Source of the DNA: Nitrospira sp.
GTDB lineage: Bacteria; Pseudomonadota; Gammaproteobacteria; Acidiferrobacterales; SPGG2
Length of the DNA: 45,866 nucleotides
Reading direction: 5' to 3'
Assembly: GCA_019456345.1 (NCBI GenBank)
Contig: VRUB01000004.1
Span: forward strand, 1-45,866
Part shown: positions 35,484 to 45,071 of the stretch, one piece after another
Position numbering within the stretch: position 1 is the stretch's first letter
How the letters are laid out: each line of letters starts with the position of its first letter
Translations under genes and position numbers: made by a program
Notes under the pieces: generated by a model
Seen by the model: only the letters and a program-made list of their open reading frames with translations
What the model was told of the DNA's origin: nothing
The model's database searches: none

Positions 35484-36266
35484 TCAATCCCAGGCATAAG
35501 CGGCCATGGACAACACGCCGTAGGTAAAAGCCCCGTGCAACTGGCGGCCGTGCACCCCCGGGGTGGCCGCGCCCAGGGGAACGAACAACGGTAGGAAATG
35601 CTCTGTGGTCGGGTGATTGCGACGCGCACTCGGCCCTTCATGCTCGTAGCTGAGCAACATCTGCTCACGGCCATTCGTGATGGTTTCCTCGAGCCACGTA
35701 TCGAAAGCTACCACGTAGTCCGGCGGCGCGGCATCGATGGCCTGGGCGCGAAACTCCGCCAGGTTATGCGTCGCGCCACCGCTGCCCATAATCAGCACAC
35801 CCTCTGCACGCAGCGTACGCAACGCCTTGCCGATTTCCAGATGGTGTCGTGCGTCGCGCTGCGGCTGAATGGAAAGCTGTACGACCGGTACATCCGCCGC
35901 CGGGTAGGCAAGCATCAGCGGCACCCAGGCACCATGGTCCAGGCCGCGCGACTCATCGATGCCCACTGTGAACTCTGCTTCGCGCAGCAACGTGGCAATC
36001 TTCTCGGCAAGTGCAGGATCACCGGGTGCCGGGTAGTGCATCCGGTACAACGCTTCGGGAAAACCGTAGAAGTCATGGATCGTGGCGGGCCGCGTGGCGC
36101 CCGTGACTCGCGGGCTGGTTGTCTCCCAGTGCGCAGAGATGCACACGATCGCGCGCGGAGGTGGCAGCATCGGACCGAGCCCTGCAAGGAAATCCGGTGT
36201 CGGCCCCTTGTCGAGCAACAGCGTCGGCGCCCCATGCGAAACAAAAATACCAGGCAAAACATCCAT
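35484..36266 (-). CDS. ygiD: YgiD-type extradiol dioxygenase (LigB superfamily)
   Basis: This 260-residue protein matches the YgiD/4,5-DOPA extradiol dioxygenase family, metal enzymes that cleave catechol rings. PGIFVSHGAPTLLLDKGPT supplies the first His, VCISAHWETTSPRV the second, SRGLDHGAWVPLML another conserved acid/His pair, and MGSGGATHNL the C-terminal His. The terminal HGAFTYGVLSM block is conserved. The natural substrate in bacteria is not established. The ATG is 28 bp downstream of the stop of the broken CsaA-like gene on the same strand. Confidence 0.93.
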   Translation of the reverse strand: MDVLPGIFVSHGAPTLLLDKGPTPDFLAGLGPMLPPPRAIVCISAHWETTSPRVTGATRPATIHDFYGFPEALYRMHYPAPGDPALAEKIATLLREAEFTVGIDESRGLDHGAWVPLMLAYPAADVPVVQLSIQPQRDARHHLEIGKALRTLRAEGVLIMGSGGATHNLAEFRAQAIDAAPPDYVVAFDTWLEETITNGREQMLLSYEHEGPSARRNHPTTEHFLPLFVPLGAATPGVHGRQLHGAFTYGVLSMAAYAWD

Positions 36267-36293
36267 CAGCCAATGACTTCTATCGACGCGCGC

Positions 36294-36638
36294 CTACCCG
36301 ATCAGCACACCATTCCTCACCTTAAAAGAGGGTTCCAACAAAACCACATCGTGCTCGGGACACATCGCACCGAGTACGAGCACTTCGGACTTTACTCCCG
36401 CAACTCTTTTCGCAGGAAAGTTCATCACGGCAACGATCTGTTAGCCGATGAGCTCTGTCTCGGTGTAGTTTTCGGTCAGTTGCGCCGAGCTGATACGTGT
36501 CCCCTTTTCCTCAAAATCGATAGACAGAATATAAGACGCTTGCCTCGCCTTAGGATTCAGCTTGGCTTCCGTAATCGTGCCGGTGCACAGTTCGACTTTG
36601 AGAAAATCATCGAATTCAATTGTATTCAATCTGTCCAT
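36294..36638 (-). pseudogene. CsaA-like tRNA-binding-domain gene interrupted by one stop
   Basis: The first part (MDRLNTIEFDDFLKVEL...SAQLTENYTETELIG) is the N-terminal half of a CsaA/Arc1p-type tRNA-binding OB-fold protein. It ends at TAA (36443-36441). The same frame then continues without interruption for 48 codons, QIVAVMNFPAKRVAGVKSEV, then LVLGAMCPEHDVVLLEP and NGVLIG, to a TAG at 36296-36294, exactly the missing C-terminal half. The TAA stands where homologues have Lys or Arg, so one substitution (for example AAA to TAA) explains it. Full length would be about 114 residues, normal for the family. True nonsense mutation, readthrough and sequencing error are the options. Confidence 0.88.
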
Positions 36639-36730
36639 AATCCGAACCACGAGGTAGATTAGACTGTATTGCTACGGTCAGCACTCTGGCACGACGTAAC
36701 AATATCCAAGGGGGGACTTTCAACAGTCTC

Positions 36731-37078
36731 TTAGCCGTCGCTCTCCTCCTCCAGCCCGTGCCAACCGACGAGACGGAAATCTACGCGCCCCTGCGAATCG
36801 AACAACACGCCTTCCGCTTGCAACAGCCGGCGCTGGCGCAAGCTGCCATCGCCGCCACGCCGATCGCTGATCTTTCCCTGGGCGTTGATCACGCGCTGCC
36901 ACGGTATGCCGCTGCCAGTGGGAACCGCCGCCATGGCGTAGCCCACCGTGCGGGCGCTGCAGCGTCCGACGATGGTGGCGATCTGCCCGTAGGTGGCGAC
37001 CTTGCCCGCCGGGATCCGGCGCACCACGGCATAGATGCGTTCATACAATCGCGGGCTGTCAAGCTGCTCGGCGGACAT
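36731..37078 (-). CDS. atl: Alkyltransferase-like (ATL) DNA-damage-binding protein
   Basis: ATL proteins resemble O6-alkylguanine-DNA alkyltransferase but cannot accept alkyl groups; they bind O6-alkylguanine, flip it and recruit nucleotide-excision repair. The 115-residue protein has the winged-helix region VVRRIPAGKVATYGQIATIVG and the Arg-containing SARTVGYAMAAVP. In place of the PCHRV active site it reads GIPWQRVIN, with Trp60 replacing the reactive Cys, the defining ATL change. GGDGSLRQRRLLQAEGV follows as expected. It is at the head of a minus-strand series and the repeat-rich gap before purN lies upstream. Confidence 0.95.
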   Translation of the reverse strand: MSAEQLDSPRLYERIYAVVRRIPAGKVATYGQIATIVGRCSARTVGYAMAAVPTGSGIPWQRVINAQGKISDRRGGDGSLRQRRLLQAEGVLFDSQGRVDFRLVGWHGLEEESDG

Positions 37079-37252
37079 ACCGGCACACGATGGCGCTGCA
37101 AGATCTAGCCCGCATTTCTCATCAACTATCTACTGCGACCGCGTATCTCGGTCGCTGTTCCCGACGCGACTCTACCTCGGCAACTCGGTAACTGCTCCAG
37201 GCGTTACCCTAACTCCTACTTCCCTGTAGTCGTGCTCCCTGCGTTGCCCTGC

Positions 37253-37336
37253 CTCGGCAACCGCTCCTGCGTTGCTCTAGCTCGGCAACCGCTCCTGCGT
37301 TGCTCTAGCTCGGCAACCGCTCCTGCGTTGCTCTAG
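37253..37336. repeat. Three exact tandem copies of a 28-bp unit
   Basis: The unit starts ctcggcaaccgctcctgcgt and ends tgctctag. Copies are 37253-37280, 37281-37308 and 37309-37336, all identical. Decayed copies precede it (ctcggcaactcggtaactgctcc and neighbours from about 37175). It lies in the 470-bp atl-purN gap. A frame through it gives only repetitive residues, so I do not call a gene. Confidence 0.92.
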
Positions 37337-37339
37337 CTC

Positions 37340-37415
37340 CTGCATCCCTGCAGTCGTCCTGCATCCCTGCAGTCGTCCTGCATCCCTGCAGTCGTCCTCC
37401 ATCCCTGGAATCGTG
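37340..37415. repeat. Four tandem copies of a 19-bp palindromic unit
   Basis: The unit ctgcatccctgcagtcgtc occurs three times exactly (37340-37358, 37359-37377, 37378-37396) and once degenerately (37397-37415). Each contains the small palindrome ctgca-tccc-tgcag, so each copy can form a hairpin. It directly follows the 28-bp array. Confidence 0.92.
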
Positions 37416-37549
37416 CCCACATCGCGCTCGGTTGTGTGCTTAACGTGGTGTCAGCTACGCCTGCGCGCCCTCGCGACGATACCCGGTGAGAAATGCGGGC
37501 TAGCAGGCTGCCTGCGGCCCATATCGGGATTGCTGAGCCAGCCCCGTCG

Positions 37550-38206
37550 TCAGGCCGAACGCTCCACCAGTCCCTGTTCAGGGTGTTGTCCACCGTCGAG
37601 CAGCACACGCCCGTTGCGTACGCTCAGGCGGCCCTCGGCGAACCAGCGAATTGCCGTGGGATAAATCCGGTGCTCCTGCTCCAGCACGCGACTCGCCAGA
37701 GATTCGGGCGTGTCGCCGGCGCGCACCGGCACCGCCGCCTGGATAATAATCGGCCCCCCGTCCAGCTCCGTTGAAACGAAATGCACGCTGGCACCGTGTT
37801 GGGTGGCGCCACTCTTGAGCGCGCGCGCATGCGTGTCTAGGCCGGAGAGCTCAGGTAGTAGCGAGGGATGAATGTTCATGAGGCGCCCGGCGTAACGATC
37901 GACGAACTCCTTACTGAGAATCCGCATGAATCCCGCCAGTACCACGAGTTTTGGCGCGAAGCTGTCAATGAGCTCCATCAGGGCCTTGTCGTAGTACACG
38001 CGCTCGGTGAACTTTCGATGTTCCAGCACCCGCGTCGGCATCCCGGCCTGCTGGGCACGTTGCAGCCCATAGGCATCGGGCTCGTTGCTGACAACAGCGC
38101 ATATTGTGATCGGCAGCTGCCCGGCCTGCATCTGATCGATAAGGCTTTGCAGATTGCTCCCTCGCCCCGAGATCAGGACGACCACGGGCAACCGCGATGG
38201 GCTCAT
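37550..38206 (-). CDS. purN: Phosphoribosylglycinamide formyltransferase
   Basis: PurN transfers a formyl group from 10-formyl-THF to glycinamide ribonucleotide in purine synthesis. The 218-residue protein starts with [19 protein letters not shown] and has [36 protein letters not shown], with catalytic Asn-His, then [24 protein letters not shown] with the catalytic Asp. Its ATG overlaps the purM stop by 4 bp (ATGA), so purM-purN are translationally coupled, the usual gammaproteobacterial order. Confidence 0.97.
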   Translation of the reverse strand: MSPSRLPVVVLISGRGSNLQSLIDQMQAGQLPITICAVVSNEPDAYGLQRAQQAGMPTRVLEHRKFTERVYYDKALMELIDSFAPKLVVLAGFMRILSKEFVDRYAGRLMNIHPSLLPELSGLDTHARALKSGATQHGASVHFVSTELDGGPIIIQAAVPVRAGDTPESLASRVLEQEHRIYPTAIRWFAEGRLSVRNGRVLLDGGQHPEQGLVERSA

Positions 38207-39249
38207 CTAAGTATTATCATTTGCTTGTCGGCACTGTGCGCTTCGGTGTGCCCGATGACAAACGCGGTTTCGCCCGATTCGCGCAGTACTTGAATCGTGG
38301 CCGCCTCGTCGCCGTCACGCACGACCAGTACCATGCCGATGCCACAGTTAAACGTGCGATACATCTCGTCATCCTCAATGTTCCCGTGCTCCTGCACCCA
38401 ATCGAAGATCGCGGGCCGGCGCCATGTGCGCGCATCAATGACGGCGTGAACCCCTTTGGGCAGGACTCGCGGGACGTTGCCGGGAAGACCCCCGCCGGTG
38501 ATGTGCGCCATCCCGAGCGGTGCTTGTGCCTGCAAGAGCATTAACAACGACCGGCAGTATATGCGCGTCGGGGTGAGCAGGGCATCGCCCAGCGTTGTCC
38601 CCGCGAAGGGCGTATCGAGCGGAGTGCGGCTGCGCTCCAAGATTTTGCGGATAAGCGAGAAGCCGTTGGCGTGCGGGCCGCTCGAGGCGATCCCAACCAA
38701 GACGTCGTTGGCCCCGATCGCAGAGCCGTCGATGATCTTCGTGCGCTCGACGATACCGACCGCAAAGCCTGCCAGGTCGTAGTCCGCGCCGCTGTAAAGT
38801 CCCGGCATTTCCGCGGTCTCGCCGCCGATCAGGGCCATACCCGCAAGTCGGCAGCCCTCGGCGATGCCCTGGATTACGCGGGTGGCTATAGGCACATCCA
38901 GTCGGGCGGCTGCCAAGTAATCCAGAAAAAACAGCGGTTCGGCGCCTTGCACGATGATATCGTTGGCACACATCGCCACCAGATCGATTCCGATCGTCTG
39001 ATGCCGATCGAGCTCCAGGGCGAGCTTGAGCTTGGTGCCAACACCGTCGGTGCTCGCGACCAGCACTGGCTGCTCATAGTCGCGAGCGGGAATCTCGAAC
39101 AAACCGCCAAAGCCACCCAGCTCACCGAGCACACCGGGGCGCGCTGTGCTCTTCGCCACAGGCTTGATCGCGCGCACCAGCGCGTCGCCGGCGTCGATAT
39201 CCACGCCCGCACCACGATAGCTGAGAGGGGTTCTGCTGGATTCGCTCAC
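38203..39249 (-). CDS. purM: Phosphoribosylformylglycinamidine cyclo-ligase
   Basis: PurM closes the imidazole ring to form AIR with ATP. The 348-residue protein shows [93 protein letters not shown] and [17 protein letters not shown], all in the expected order. It is the first gene of the purM-purN pair, with its stop inside the purN start. It is divergent from the CDP-alcohol phosphatidyltransferase gene across 199 bp. Confidence 0.98.
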   Translation of the reverse strand: MSESSRTPLSYRGAGVDIDAGDALVRAIKPVAKSTARPGVLGELGGFGGLFEIPARDYEQPVLVASTDGVGTKLKLALELDRHQTIGIDLVAMCANDIIVQGAEPLFFLDYLAAARLDVPIATRVIQGIAEGCRLAGMALIGGETAEMPGLYSGADYDLAGFAVGIVERTKIIDGSAIGANDVLVGIASSGPHANGFSLIRKILERSRTPLDTPFAGTTLGDALLTPTRIYCRSLLMLLQAQAPLGMAHITGGGLPGNVPRVLPKGVHAVIDARTWRRPAIFDWVQEHGNIEDDEMYRTFNCGIGMVLVVRDGDEAATIQVLRESGETAFVIGHTEAHSADKQMIILR

Positions 39250-39448
39250 ATCAGGCTCCGAGACCGGAGATGTTCTATGTTAGGGCGAGGCCCGTGAGGT
39301 GTAAACCTTGACTTCGCATATGAGCTTGCATAGCGTGCAAGCGAACCGCGGAACCGCCGATGCGAGGCGGTCGATGCGAAGCGGCTGAGCGGATCAAGCC
39401 CGGGTGCGCCAGGAGGAACTCAGCGTTGTCAAACAGGACGAACGGATC

Positions 39449-40021
39449 ATGAAGTTCTACTATCTGCCGAATGCGATCACGCTGGTACGCCTTGGATTGG
39501 TGCCCGTGTTTATTGTGGTGCTCAAGGCACAAGACTATACGGTGGCGCTGTTGGTTTTTGCCGTCGCCGGTTTGTCCGACGGGCTCGATGGGTTTATTGC
39601 CAAGCGTTTCAATCTTGTGACGCGCCTTGGCGCCATTCTCGATCCACTCGCAGATAAGGTACTGCTGGTCAGCGCCTACATCATGTTAACCGTCCTCGGG
39701 CATCTGCCGTTCTGGCTGGTCCTCACCGTCGGTTTTCGCGATTTGTTGATTGTCGGCGGATACCTGGTGTACACGTCCCTGATCGGGCCCGTTGCTATGC
39801 GCCCGACCTATCTCAGTAAGTTCAACACGTTTTTGCAGATTACGCTGGTTGTCGCGATTCTGGTGCAGCAGGCGATGGCCCTGCCGCTTGTCCTTTTGGT
39901 GCAGATCTTGATCTACGGCGTGTTCATAACCACGGTTTCCAGCGGCGTGCACTATGTGTGGATCTGGGGGGTCAAACGCGAGCCTGATGCGATGTCCGAC
40001 TCGAAACCGCCCGCTAATTAG
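39449..40021 (+). CDS. CDP-alcohol phosphatidyltransferase family membrane enzyme
   Basis: These enzymes join a CDP-activated lipid to an alcohol acceptor to make phospholipids. From the ATG at 39449 (MKFYYLPNAITLVRL) the protein is 190 residues with about five membrane helices. The active-site signature reads SDGLDGFIAKRFNLVTRLGAILDPLADK; its second half fits DG(x)2A(R/K)...G(x)3D(x)3D with all metal-binding Asp residues present. A CAGGA lies about 10 nt before the ATG. A stronger AGGAGG further upstream faces no usable in-frame start. The acceptor, perhaps glycerol-phosphate, is not determined. It lies upstream of hda as in Pseudomonas relatives. Confidence 0.92.
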   Translation: MKFYYLPNAITLVRLGLVPVFIVVLKAQDYTVALLVFAVAGLSDGLDGFIAKRFNLVTRLGAILDPLADKVLLVSAYIMLTVLGHLPFWLVLTVGFRDLLIVGGYLVYTSLIGPVAMRPTYLSKFNTFLQITLVVAILVQQAMALPLVLLVQILIYGVFITTVSSGVHYVWIWGVKREPDAMSDSKPPAN

Positions 40022-40191
40022 CGCGCGGCATACGGTGCTCGGCGGCCCGACGGCCGCGGTAGCGCAACGTCGGGAGCAAGTCGCCAGGGCAGAGTGACGC
40101 AGGTGCCGTTGCCGGGGGAGAACCGCGTGGGAGGTGGCAATCGGGGGGCGCAGCGTAACGAACGGCGAGGATCGCAGGCCGACCCGCAATC

Positions 40192-40899
40192 ATGACGCAA
40201 CAGCTTTTCCTTAATATTCGCCTCAGCGACGCGGCTTCATTCGATAATTTCCTGATGGGTCGTAACCACGAGCTTGTCGAGCGGTTGCGCGCGGCAGTCC
40301 GCGCTGTGGGTCGGGGACAGCTGTCCTCGGAGCGGGTGCTGTTCCTGTGGGGTGCACCCGCGGCGGGCAAAACGCACCTCTTGCAGGCCGCGTGTCATCT
40401 GGCGCAAGAAGGCGGCCGTGTTGCGCCAGCCTACATTCCCTTGGCCATGGCCGCACAGATGTCGCCAGCCGTACTGGAGGGCCTGGAAAAACTGCCCATG
40501 GTGTGTCTCGACGACATCGATCGTATCCGGCGCGATGCTGCGTGGGAGACGGCGTTATTCAGCCTGTGTGAACGGTTGCGCAATCGCGGAGGGTTGTTGG
40601 TCGCGGGCGCGCGTTCGGCACCATTGCGCATCGGGTTTAAGCTGGCGGATCTCGCGGCGCGATTGGGCTGGGGCCTGGTCTACCCGTTGCGGCCCCTGAC
40701 CGATGCCGAGAAACTCGAGGCGATGCGGTTACGTGCACGCAATCGGGGGTTCGAGTTGCCCGAGGAGGTTGCACGCTACGTGCTGAGGCGCTATCCGCGC
40801 GATGCGCAATCACTGTTTGAGCTGTTAGATCGCATCGATCGGGCGTCATTGGCCACGCAACGGCGCGTTACTATCTCGCTTGTTCGGGACCTGGAGTGA
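40192..40899 (+). CDS. hda: DnaA regulatory inactivator Hda
   Basis: Hda is a DnaA-related AAA+ protein that, bound to the beta sliding clamp, stimulates ATP hydrolysis by DnaA and prevents over-initiation. The 235-residue protein starts MTQQLFLNIRL, whose QLFLNI is the clamp-binding motif. DAASFDNFLMGRN matches the DnaA-like domain start. The P-loop is WGAPAAGKTHLL and Walker B is MVCLDDIDRI. LARYPRD-type sensor residues occur in RRYPRDAQSLFELLDRID. It follows the phosphatidyltransferase by 170 bp and is convergent with wrbA. Confidence 0.96.
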   Translation: MTQQLFLNIRLSDAASFDNFLMGRNHELVERLRAAVRAVGRGQLSSERVLFLWGAPAAGKTHLLQAACHLAQEGGRVAPAYIPLAMAAQMSPAVLEGLEKLPMVCLDDIDRIRRDAAWETALFSLCERLRNRGGLLVAGARSAPLRIGFKLADLAARLGWGLVYPLRPLTDAEKLEAMRLRARNRGFELPEEVARYVLRRYPRDAQSLFELLDRIDRASLATQRRVTISLVRDLE

Positions 40900-41046
40900 G
40901 GGCGCCTTCCTTCGATGGCGGCCATGGATTGTGTATGGGTCGCAACAGCGGAGGGGCGAGTATCGGCACCCGCGGGGGTGGCCTCTTGCCCCGGCTAGCA
41001 AGCGCGGCACCATAGCGGCGCGCAGCAAGGATATGTAAGCATCTCC

Positions 41047-41652
<606 letters not shown>

Positions 41653-41881
41653 CTACAGCGTGCGGGTTCTCGTGCACACTATGCGATACCGGCGTGCTGA
41701 CGACGCCCGACCCCCGGGCGGACGCCGTGCTGGCTGCCCCACAGGGGCAAACGAGGTGCATTTTTGCCGCGATACGGTTAATCTCTTTCCTTGACAGTCT
41801 ATACATACAGGCTGATACTTTGTAGTATTCGCTGCCGTGACTGGTGCGCGCCGGACAAAAAACTCAGAGCGGAGGATATCG

Positions 41882-42385
41882 TTGAAAATGAAAAGGCTTA
41901 ATCTTGCATGGAAAGTGTTACTGCTGGGTGTCGTTTTGGCTGTGGCAAGTGGCTGTGCGACTACGAAGGAGGAAATCGCCGGGGTTGATGCGCCTGATGC
42001 GCAGCCCATGAAGAAGGAGGCGCCGGAATTGATGCCGGCGCAACCGGGTGAGATGGGGCCCGAGGGTATGGTCAAGGAAGAGGTGATGATGGTCGAAGAA
42101 GAGGGGCTGACACAGTACACCGTCTTGCGCGGTGACAACCTGTGGGACATCGCAAGCTATCGCGTCATCTACGGCAACCCTTATCAATGGCCGCTTATCT
42201 ACCGGGCGAACCAGGACCAGATCGCCGATGCGGACCTGATCCAACCGGGCCAGGTGCTCGTCATCCCACGCGAATCCGCGGCGAGCCAGATTGAAATGGC
42301 GATCCAGCACGCCCGCTCGCGCGGTGCCTGGCAGTTAGGCGTGGTCGAGCAGTCCGACCGCGAGTATCTGCAACGCAGTATGTAA
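41882..42385 (+). CDS. LysM-domain lipoprotein
   Basis: A 167-residue envelope protein with a lipoprotein signal (KVLLLGVVLAVASGCATT; lipobox ASGC), an acidic Met/Glu/Pro-rich linker (about residues 28-70) and one LysM peptidoglycan-binding domain (TQYTVLRGDNLWDIASYRVIYGNP to LIQPGQVLVIP). A helical tail follows. I set the start at TTG 41882 because GGAGG is 6 nt upstream; the ATG two codons later is 12 nt away and is the alternative. The ORF-track start is upstream of the ribosome-binding site and unlikely. A strong terminator follows the gene. Exact role unknown; it may tether or sense peptidoglycan. Confidence 0.88.
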   Translation: MKMKRLNLAWKVLLLGVVLAVASGCATTKEEIAGVDAPDAQPMKKEAPELMPAQPGEMGPEGMVKEEVMMVEEEGLTQYTVLRGDNLWDIASYRVIYGNPYQWPLIYRANQDQIADADLIQPGQVLVIPRESAASQIEMAIQHARSRGAWQLGVVEQSDREYLQRSM

Positions 42386-42409
42386 CAGCTAAGCTCGATT
42401 TTTCTCGCC

Positions 42410-42440
42410 AAAGGGCCCCGGAAAGGGCCCTTTGCGTTTT
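42410..42440 (+). terminator. Rho-independent terminator of the LysM gene
   Basis: A perfect 9-bp stem, aaagggccc/gggcccttt, with a 6-nt loop is followed by gcgtttt. It lies 25 bp after the LysM gene stop and just before the convergent gene end. Confidence 0.85.
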
Positions 42441-42449
42441 GTTAGTTTT

Positions 42450-44057
42450 TCAGTTTTCCGATAATTTGAACTGGAAAAGCTCGAATGCGTCCGTGGCCTC
42501 GATCCGCTTGGTGGCGCGGATTTTGTGTCCGACTTCGCCGTCATCCAGGTACAAATGCCGATCGGGTTTGAATATACCCTTGTACGTGACTAATCTCTGC
42601 GTTCGATTTAGCGTCTTGATTCGGGGGAGCAGTAATGCCGGTAGGAAATCACCATCAGCGTGGTCGTCGGTCAAAATCTTAATGGCGACGGGATCCGCGG
42701 TCGGGGCCAGACGACTGACCCCGGCCTCGATGTCGACCGGACCCGTGCTTTTTAACCAGCGAACAATACCGATTCCCCACGCCTGATCATGCGTTCGTGA
42801 TCGTGTCGCGACGAGATCACCGACGCGCACGCTGCCTTCGCTTACGCCTGCTTTAGCCAGGGCGAAGCCGGTCGCACTTTCATCGCGCAGTACCCACGAC
42901 GAGTAGCCCGCCTGATCGGTCAGGAATGTTTCTCCGCACTCGAGTTCATCGGCCCCCGTACTCGGCGCAAACGACTTGCCACCGTTCACACAGTAATTGA
43001 TCCAGGTGATACCGATGGCGACGTCCACTTCATCGCCTTGCTTGAAGTCAGTTCTAGGAAAAGAACGCGTGGGGTTGATGCCCCAGACCTTGATCATCCG
43101 TCCCAGCATGTCCCGTGCATCGTCGGTGAAAAAGTCGACCTCCAAGCCCTTCGGGTCAGGTTGGTGGCCTTTTCGCAGGGCCGTGAGTTGCTGATGGATC
43201 ACCTGTGCCAGCTCAATTGAGTTCAACAAACGATAGCGCTGGGGCTCCTGAACATCGGCTTCGCGGGTGTAAACTTGTCCGCCGCTGTCGCTTTGCTGGT
43301 CGATTAGAAACTGACATTTCTGGTCATAATACTTCGTGGCTGCCTGTAACTGCGCGATCGGGGCCCAGCGATCCAGATAGCGCCGTACCTTCTCGGTCAT
43401 TCGTGCCGGCAGATGGTACGGATTGCTCAGATCGACCAGCACGGACTGTTTATAGACATGGCTGATGCTGCTATTTGGTACGGTGTCGTTAAGCGGATCG
43501 GCGACCGGCATGTCCGCCGCACCATTTCGTTCTGCGTACGTATACAGCTGATGAATCTCGCGCCAGATGCCTTCCGGGTACGACGTGTAGACCTGATACG
43601 ACGTGACCAGGATCTCCGTCAAGTAGCGGATCGCGCGTTGGATCGCGACGATGAGCTCCGTGGCGGGTTTGCCGGCTGAGGGTTGATCATTTCGCAGAGC
43701 GGCGTTGAGCACTATGCGTTTGTAGCCATAGGACATTTCAACCTGGAGCTGACGGACTTGCCCCGCCGCGGTCTTGCTTTTTTCGTTCATTGGGAGCGCT
43801 TGGCCCAGGTACTGGCGCTGCAGTTCCCGGCAGATTTTATCGACGGGGACACGATACAGCTCCAGCAACGTCAGTCTTCGCTCATCATCAATCTCGCTGC
43901 GATTGAGGCTTGACAGCAACTTGTACACGCTGCGGCGAGAGTCAGGAGCATTGAGGAGCGGGAGTTGCGCAAGCTGTTCTTCCAGCCGGGCAGGATGCGT
44001 CTCAACGTCGCTGGCGGATGTCGCGCCTTCATCCGGCACGGTGAGCGTGAGGGCCAT
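42450..44057 (-). CDS. Large cytosolic protein, possible FimW/PilZ-like c-di-GMP receptor
   Basis: This 535-residue protein has no signal or membrane segment. The N-terminal 300 residues are helical (VYKLLSSLNRSEIDDERRLTLLELYR; SYGYKRIVLNAAL; TSYQVYTSYPEGIWREIHQLYTYA). Residues about 370-520 form a beta-rich region with LRDESATGFAL, VRVGDLVATRS, AWGIGIVRWLKS and a GVSRLAP strand, the layout of the atypical PilZ end of FimW-like proteins. The full RxxxR...DxSxxG PilZ signature is only partly visible, so c-di-GMP binding is an inference from pattern memory. It is monocistronic and convergent with the LysM gene. Confidence 0.6.
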   Translation of the reverse strand: MALTLTVPDEGATSASDVETHPARLEEQLAQLPLLNAPDSRRSVYKLLSSLNRSEIDDERRLTLLELYRVPVDKICRELQRQYLGQALPMNEKSKTAAGQVRQLQVEMSYGYKRIVLNAALRNDQPSAGKPATELIVAIQRAIRYLTEILVTSYQVYTSYPEGIWREIHQLYTYAERNGAADMPVADPLNDTVPNSSISHVYKQSVLVDLSNPYHLPARMTEKVRRYLDRWAPIAQLQAATKYYDQKCQFLIDQQSDSGGQVYTREADVQEPQRYRLLNSIELAQVIHQQLTALRKGHQPDPKGLEVDFFTDDARDMLGRMIKVWGINPTRSFPRTDFKQGDEVDVAIGITWINYCVNGGKSFAPSTGADELECGETFLTDQAGYSSWVLRDESATGFALAKAGVSEGSVRVGDLVATRSRTHDQAWGIGIVRWLKSTGPVDIEAGVSRLAPTADPVAIKILTDDHADGDFLPALLLPRIKTLNRTQRLVTYKGIFKPDRHLYLDDGEVGHKIRATKRIEATDAFELFQFKLSEN

Positions 44058-44275
44058 ATCGTCTCGTCAGGTTCTGGTCTTATGTCAGATTGTAGACAGC
44101 GCAGCGCCCCGTGCCAATTTCCCAATTATGCGGGTGTCGGCGCAGCACACCCCTGTTGCGTGAACGCAAGACACGATCGCACATCGGTATGCGCTTTGCA
44201 CGCTCGACCCACTGCAGCGACATCTTTAGAATTCGATGGCATTGAGTGCCCGGTGGCAGCGCTGGATAAAACTTT

Positions 44276-44689
44276 ATGAAATCTCGGATGCTCTGGCTTT
44301 CGGCCGCCATACTCTATTATGGCGCTATGCTTGCGATCCAGACATGGGGGCCGGGCATGGCTCAGGTGGCGGCTCACCCCACGGCAGCAGCACCCTCGAA
44401 GGTGCTCTATGCCGTGGTCTACCTGGGCCTGGGGATGGTCCTCCTCGGGGCGGTGGCGCACGTCTTTGCGCAATCCACCGCTGCCCTGTGGCGGCCGTTG
44501 ATGCTGTGTATGGGGGCGGGCCTGGCGTTGATGCACATTTGGGTCGCGGCAGTCACGAGCGGCACTTCCATGAGCGCAGAGCTGTGGATGTCCGCCCTGC
44601 TTGGACTTGCCTTAACCGTGGTGATCACCCGCGTTGTGCCCGAGCGGATCTGGCTGCGCTGGTATGGCGTGAACGGGGGTAAGGATTGA
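44276..44689 (+). CDS. Small four-helix membrane protein of unknown function
   Basis: A 137-residue protein with four predicted membrane segments: about 5-24, 44-64 (VLYAVVYLGLGMVLLGAVAH), 72-92 and 103-121. Charged residues are few and sit at the ends (VVPERIWLRWYGVNGGKD). No family recognised and no Shine-Dalgarno evident; the start is the first Met. Composition is consistent with a real membrane protein. It lies between the divergent FimW-like gene and acylphosphatase on the plus strand, 110 bp from the latter. Confidence 0.6.
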   Translation: MKSRMLWLSAAILYYGAMLAIQTWGPGMAQVAAHPTAAAPSKVLYAVVYLGLGMVLLGAVAHVFAQSTAALWRPLMLCMGAGLALMHIWVAAVTSGTSMSAELWMSALLGLALTVVITRVVPERIWLRWYGVNGGKD

Positions 44690-44799
44690 GTTGTGAAGGG
44701 GAGCGTGGGTAGTACCGTGGTTGCGTGCCAGAGTGCCGATCTTCCGGGCGGCGAGCTGGGTTTCGATCGCACGCGTCTCGTGGCTGGCTCAAAGCAATT

Positions 44800-45069
44800 A
44801 TGAACCGCTGCAGGCGATACCTCATCTCAGGGAAGGTTCAAGGGGTTTTCTTTCGTGCCTCAACGCAGGATACCGCCCGGCAGCTGCAGTTGAGCGGTTT
44901 TGCCCGAAACCTGCACGATGGACGCGTCGAGGTTGTGGCATGCGGTGATGAATCCAGTTTGCGGCGGTTGGAGGCTTGGTTGAGGAAAAGCCCGGGCTAC
45001 GCCCGCGTAGACAACGTGATTGTCGAGGACATTGCAGCGCGCGCCTTCACGGACTTCGAGGCGCGTTGA
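44800..45069 (+). CDS. Acylphosphatase
   Basis: Acylphosphatase hydrolyses carboxyl-phosphate bonds such as acetyl-phosphate or carbamoyl-phosphate. The internal ATG (MNRCRRYLISGKVQG) gives 89 residues, the standard size. The signature GKVQGVFFRAST holds catalytic Arg19, and GFARNLHDGRVEVVACG holds catalytic Asn37. The ORF-track start adds 25 unrelated residues. It converges with the lytic transglycosylase gene, with only 2 bp between stop codons. Confidence 0.95.
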   Translation: MNRCRRYLISGKVQGVFFRASTQDTARQLQLSGFARNLHDGRVEVVACGDESSLRRLEAWLRKSPGYARVDNVIVEDIAARAFTDFEAR

Positions 45070-45071
45070 GC

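Noticed and set aside
35598-36662. 354-aa plus-strand ORF opposite ygiD
   Set aside because: Antisense shadow of ygiD and the csaA-like gene, with no recognisable motif.
37253-37415. Possible CRISPR array
   Set aside because: Repeats are directly adjacent with no unique spacers, unit sizes change from 28 to 19 bp, and no cas genes are present.
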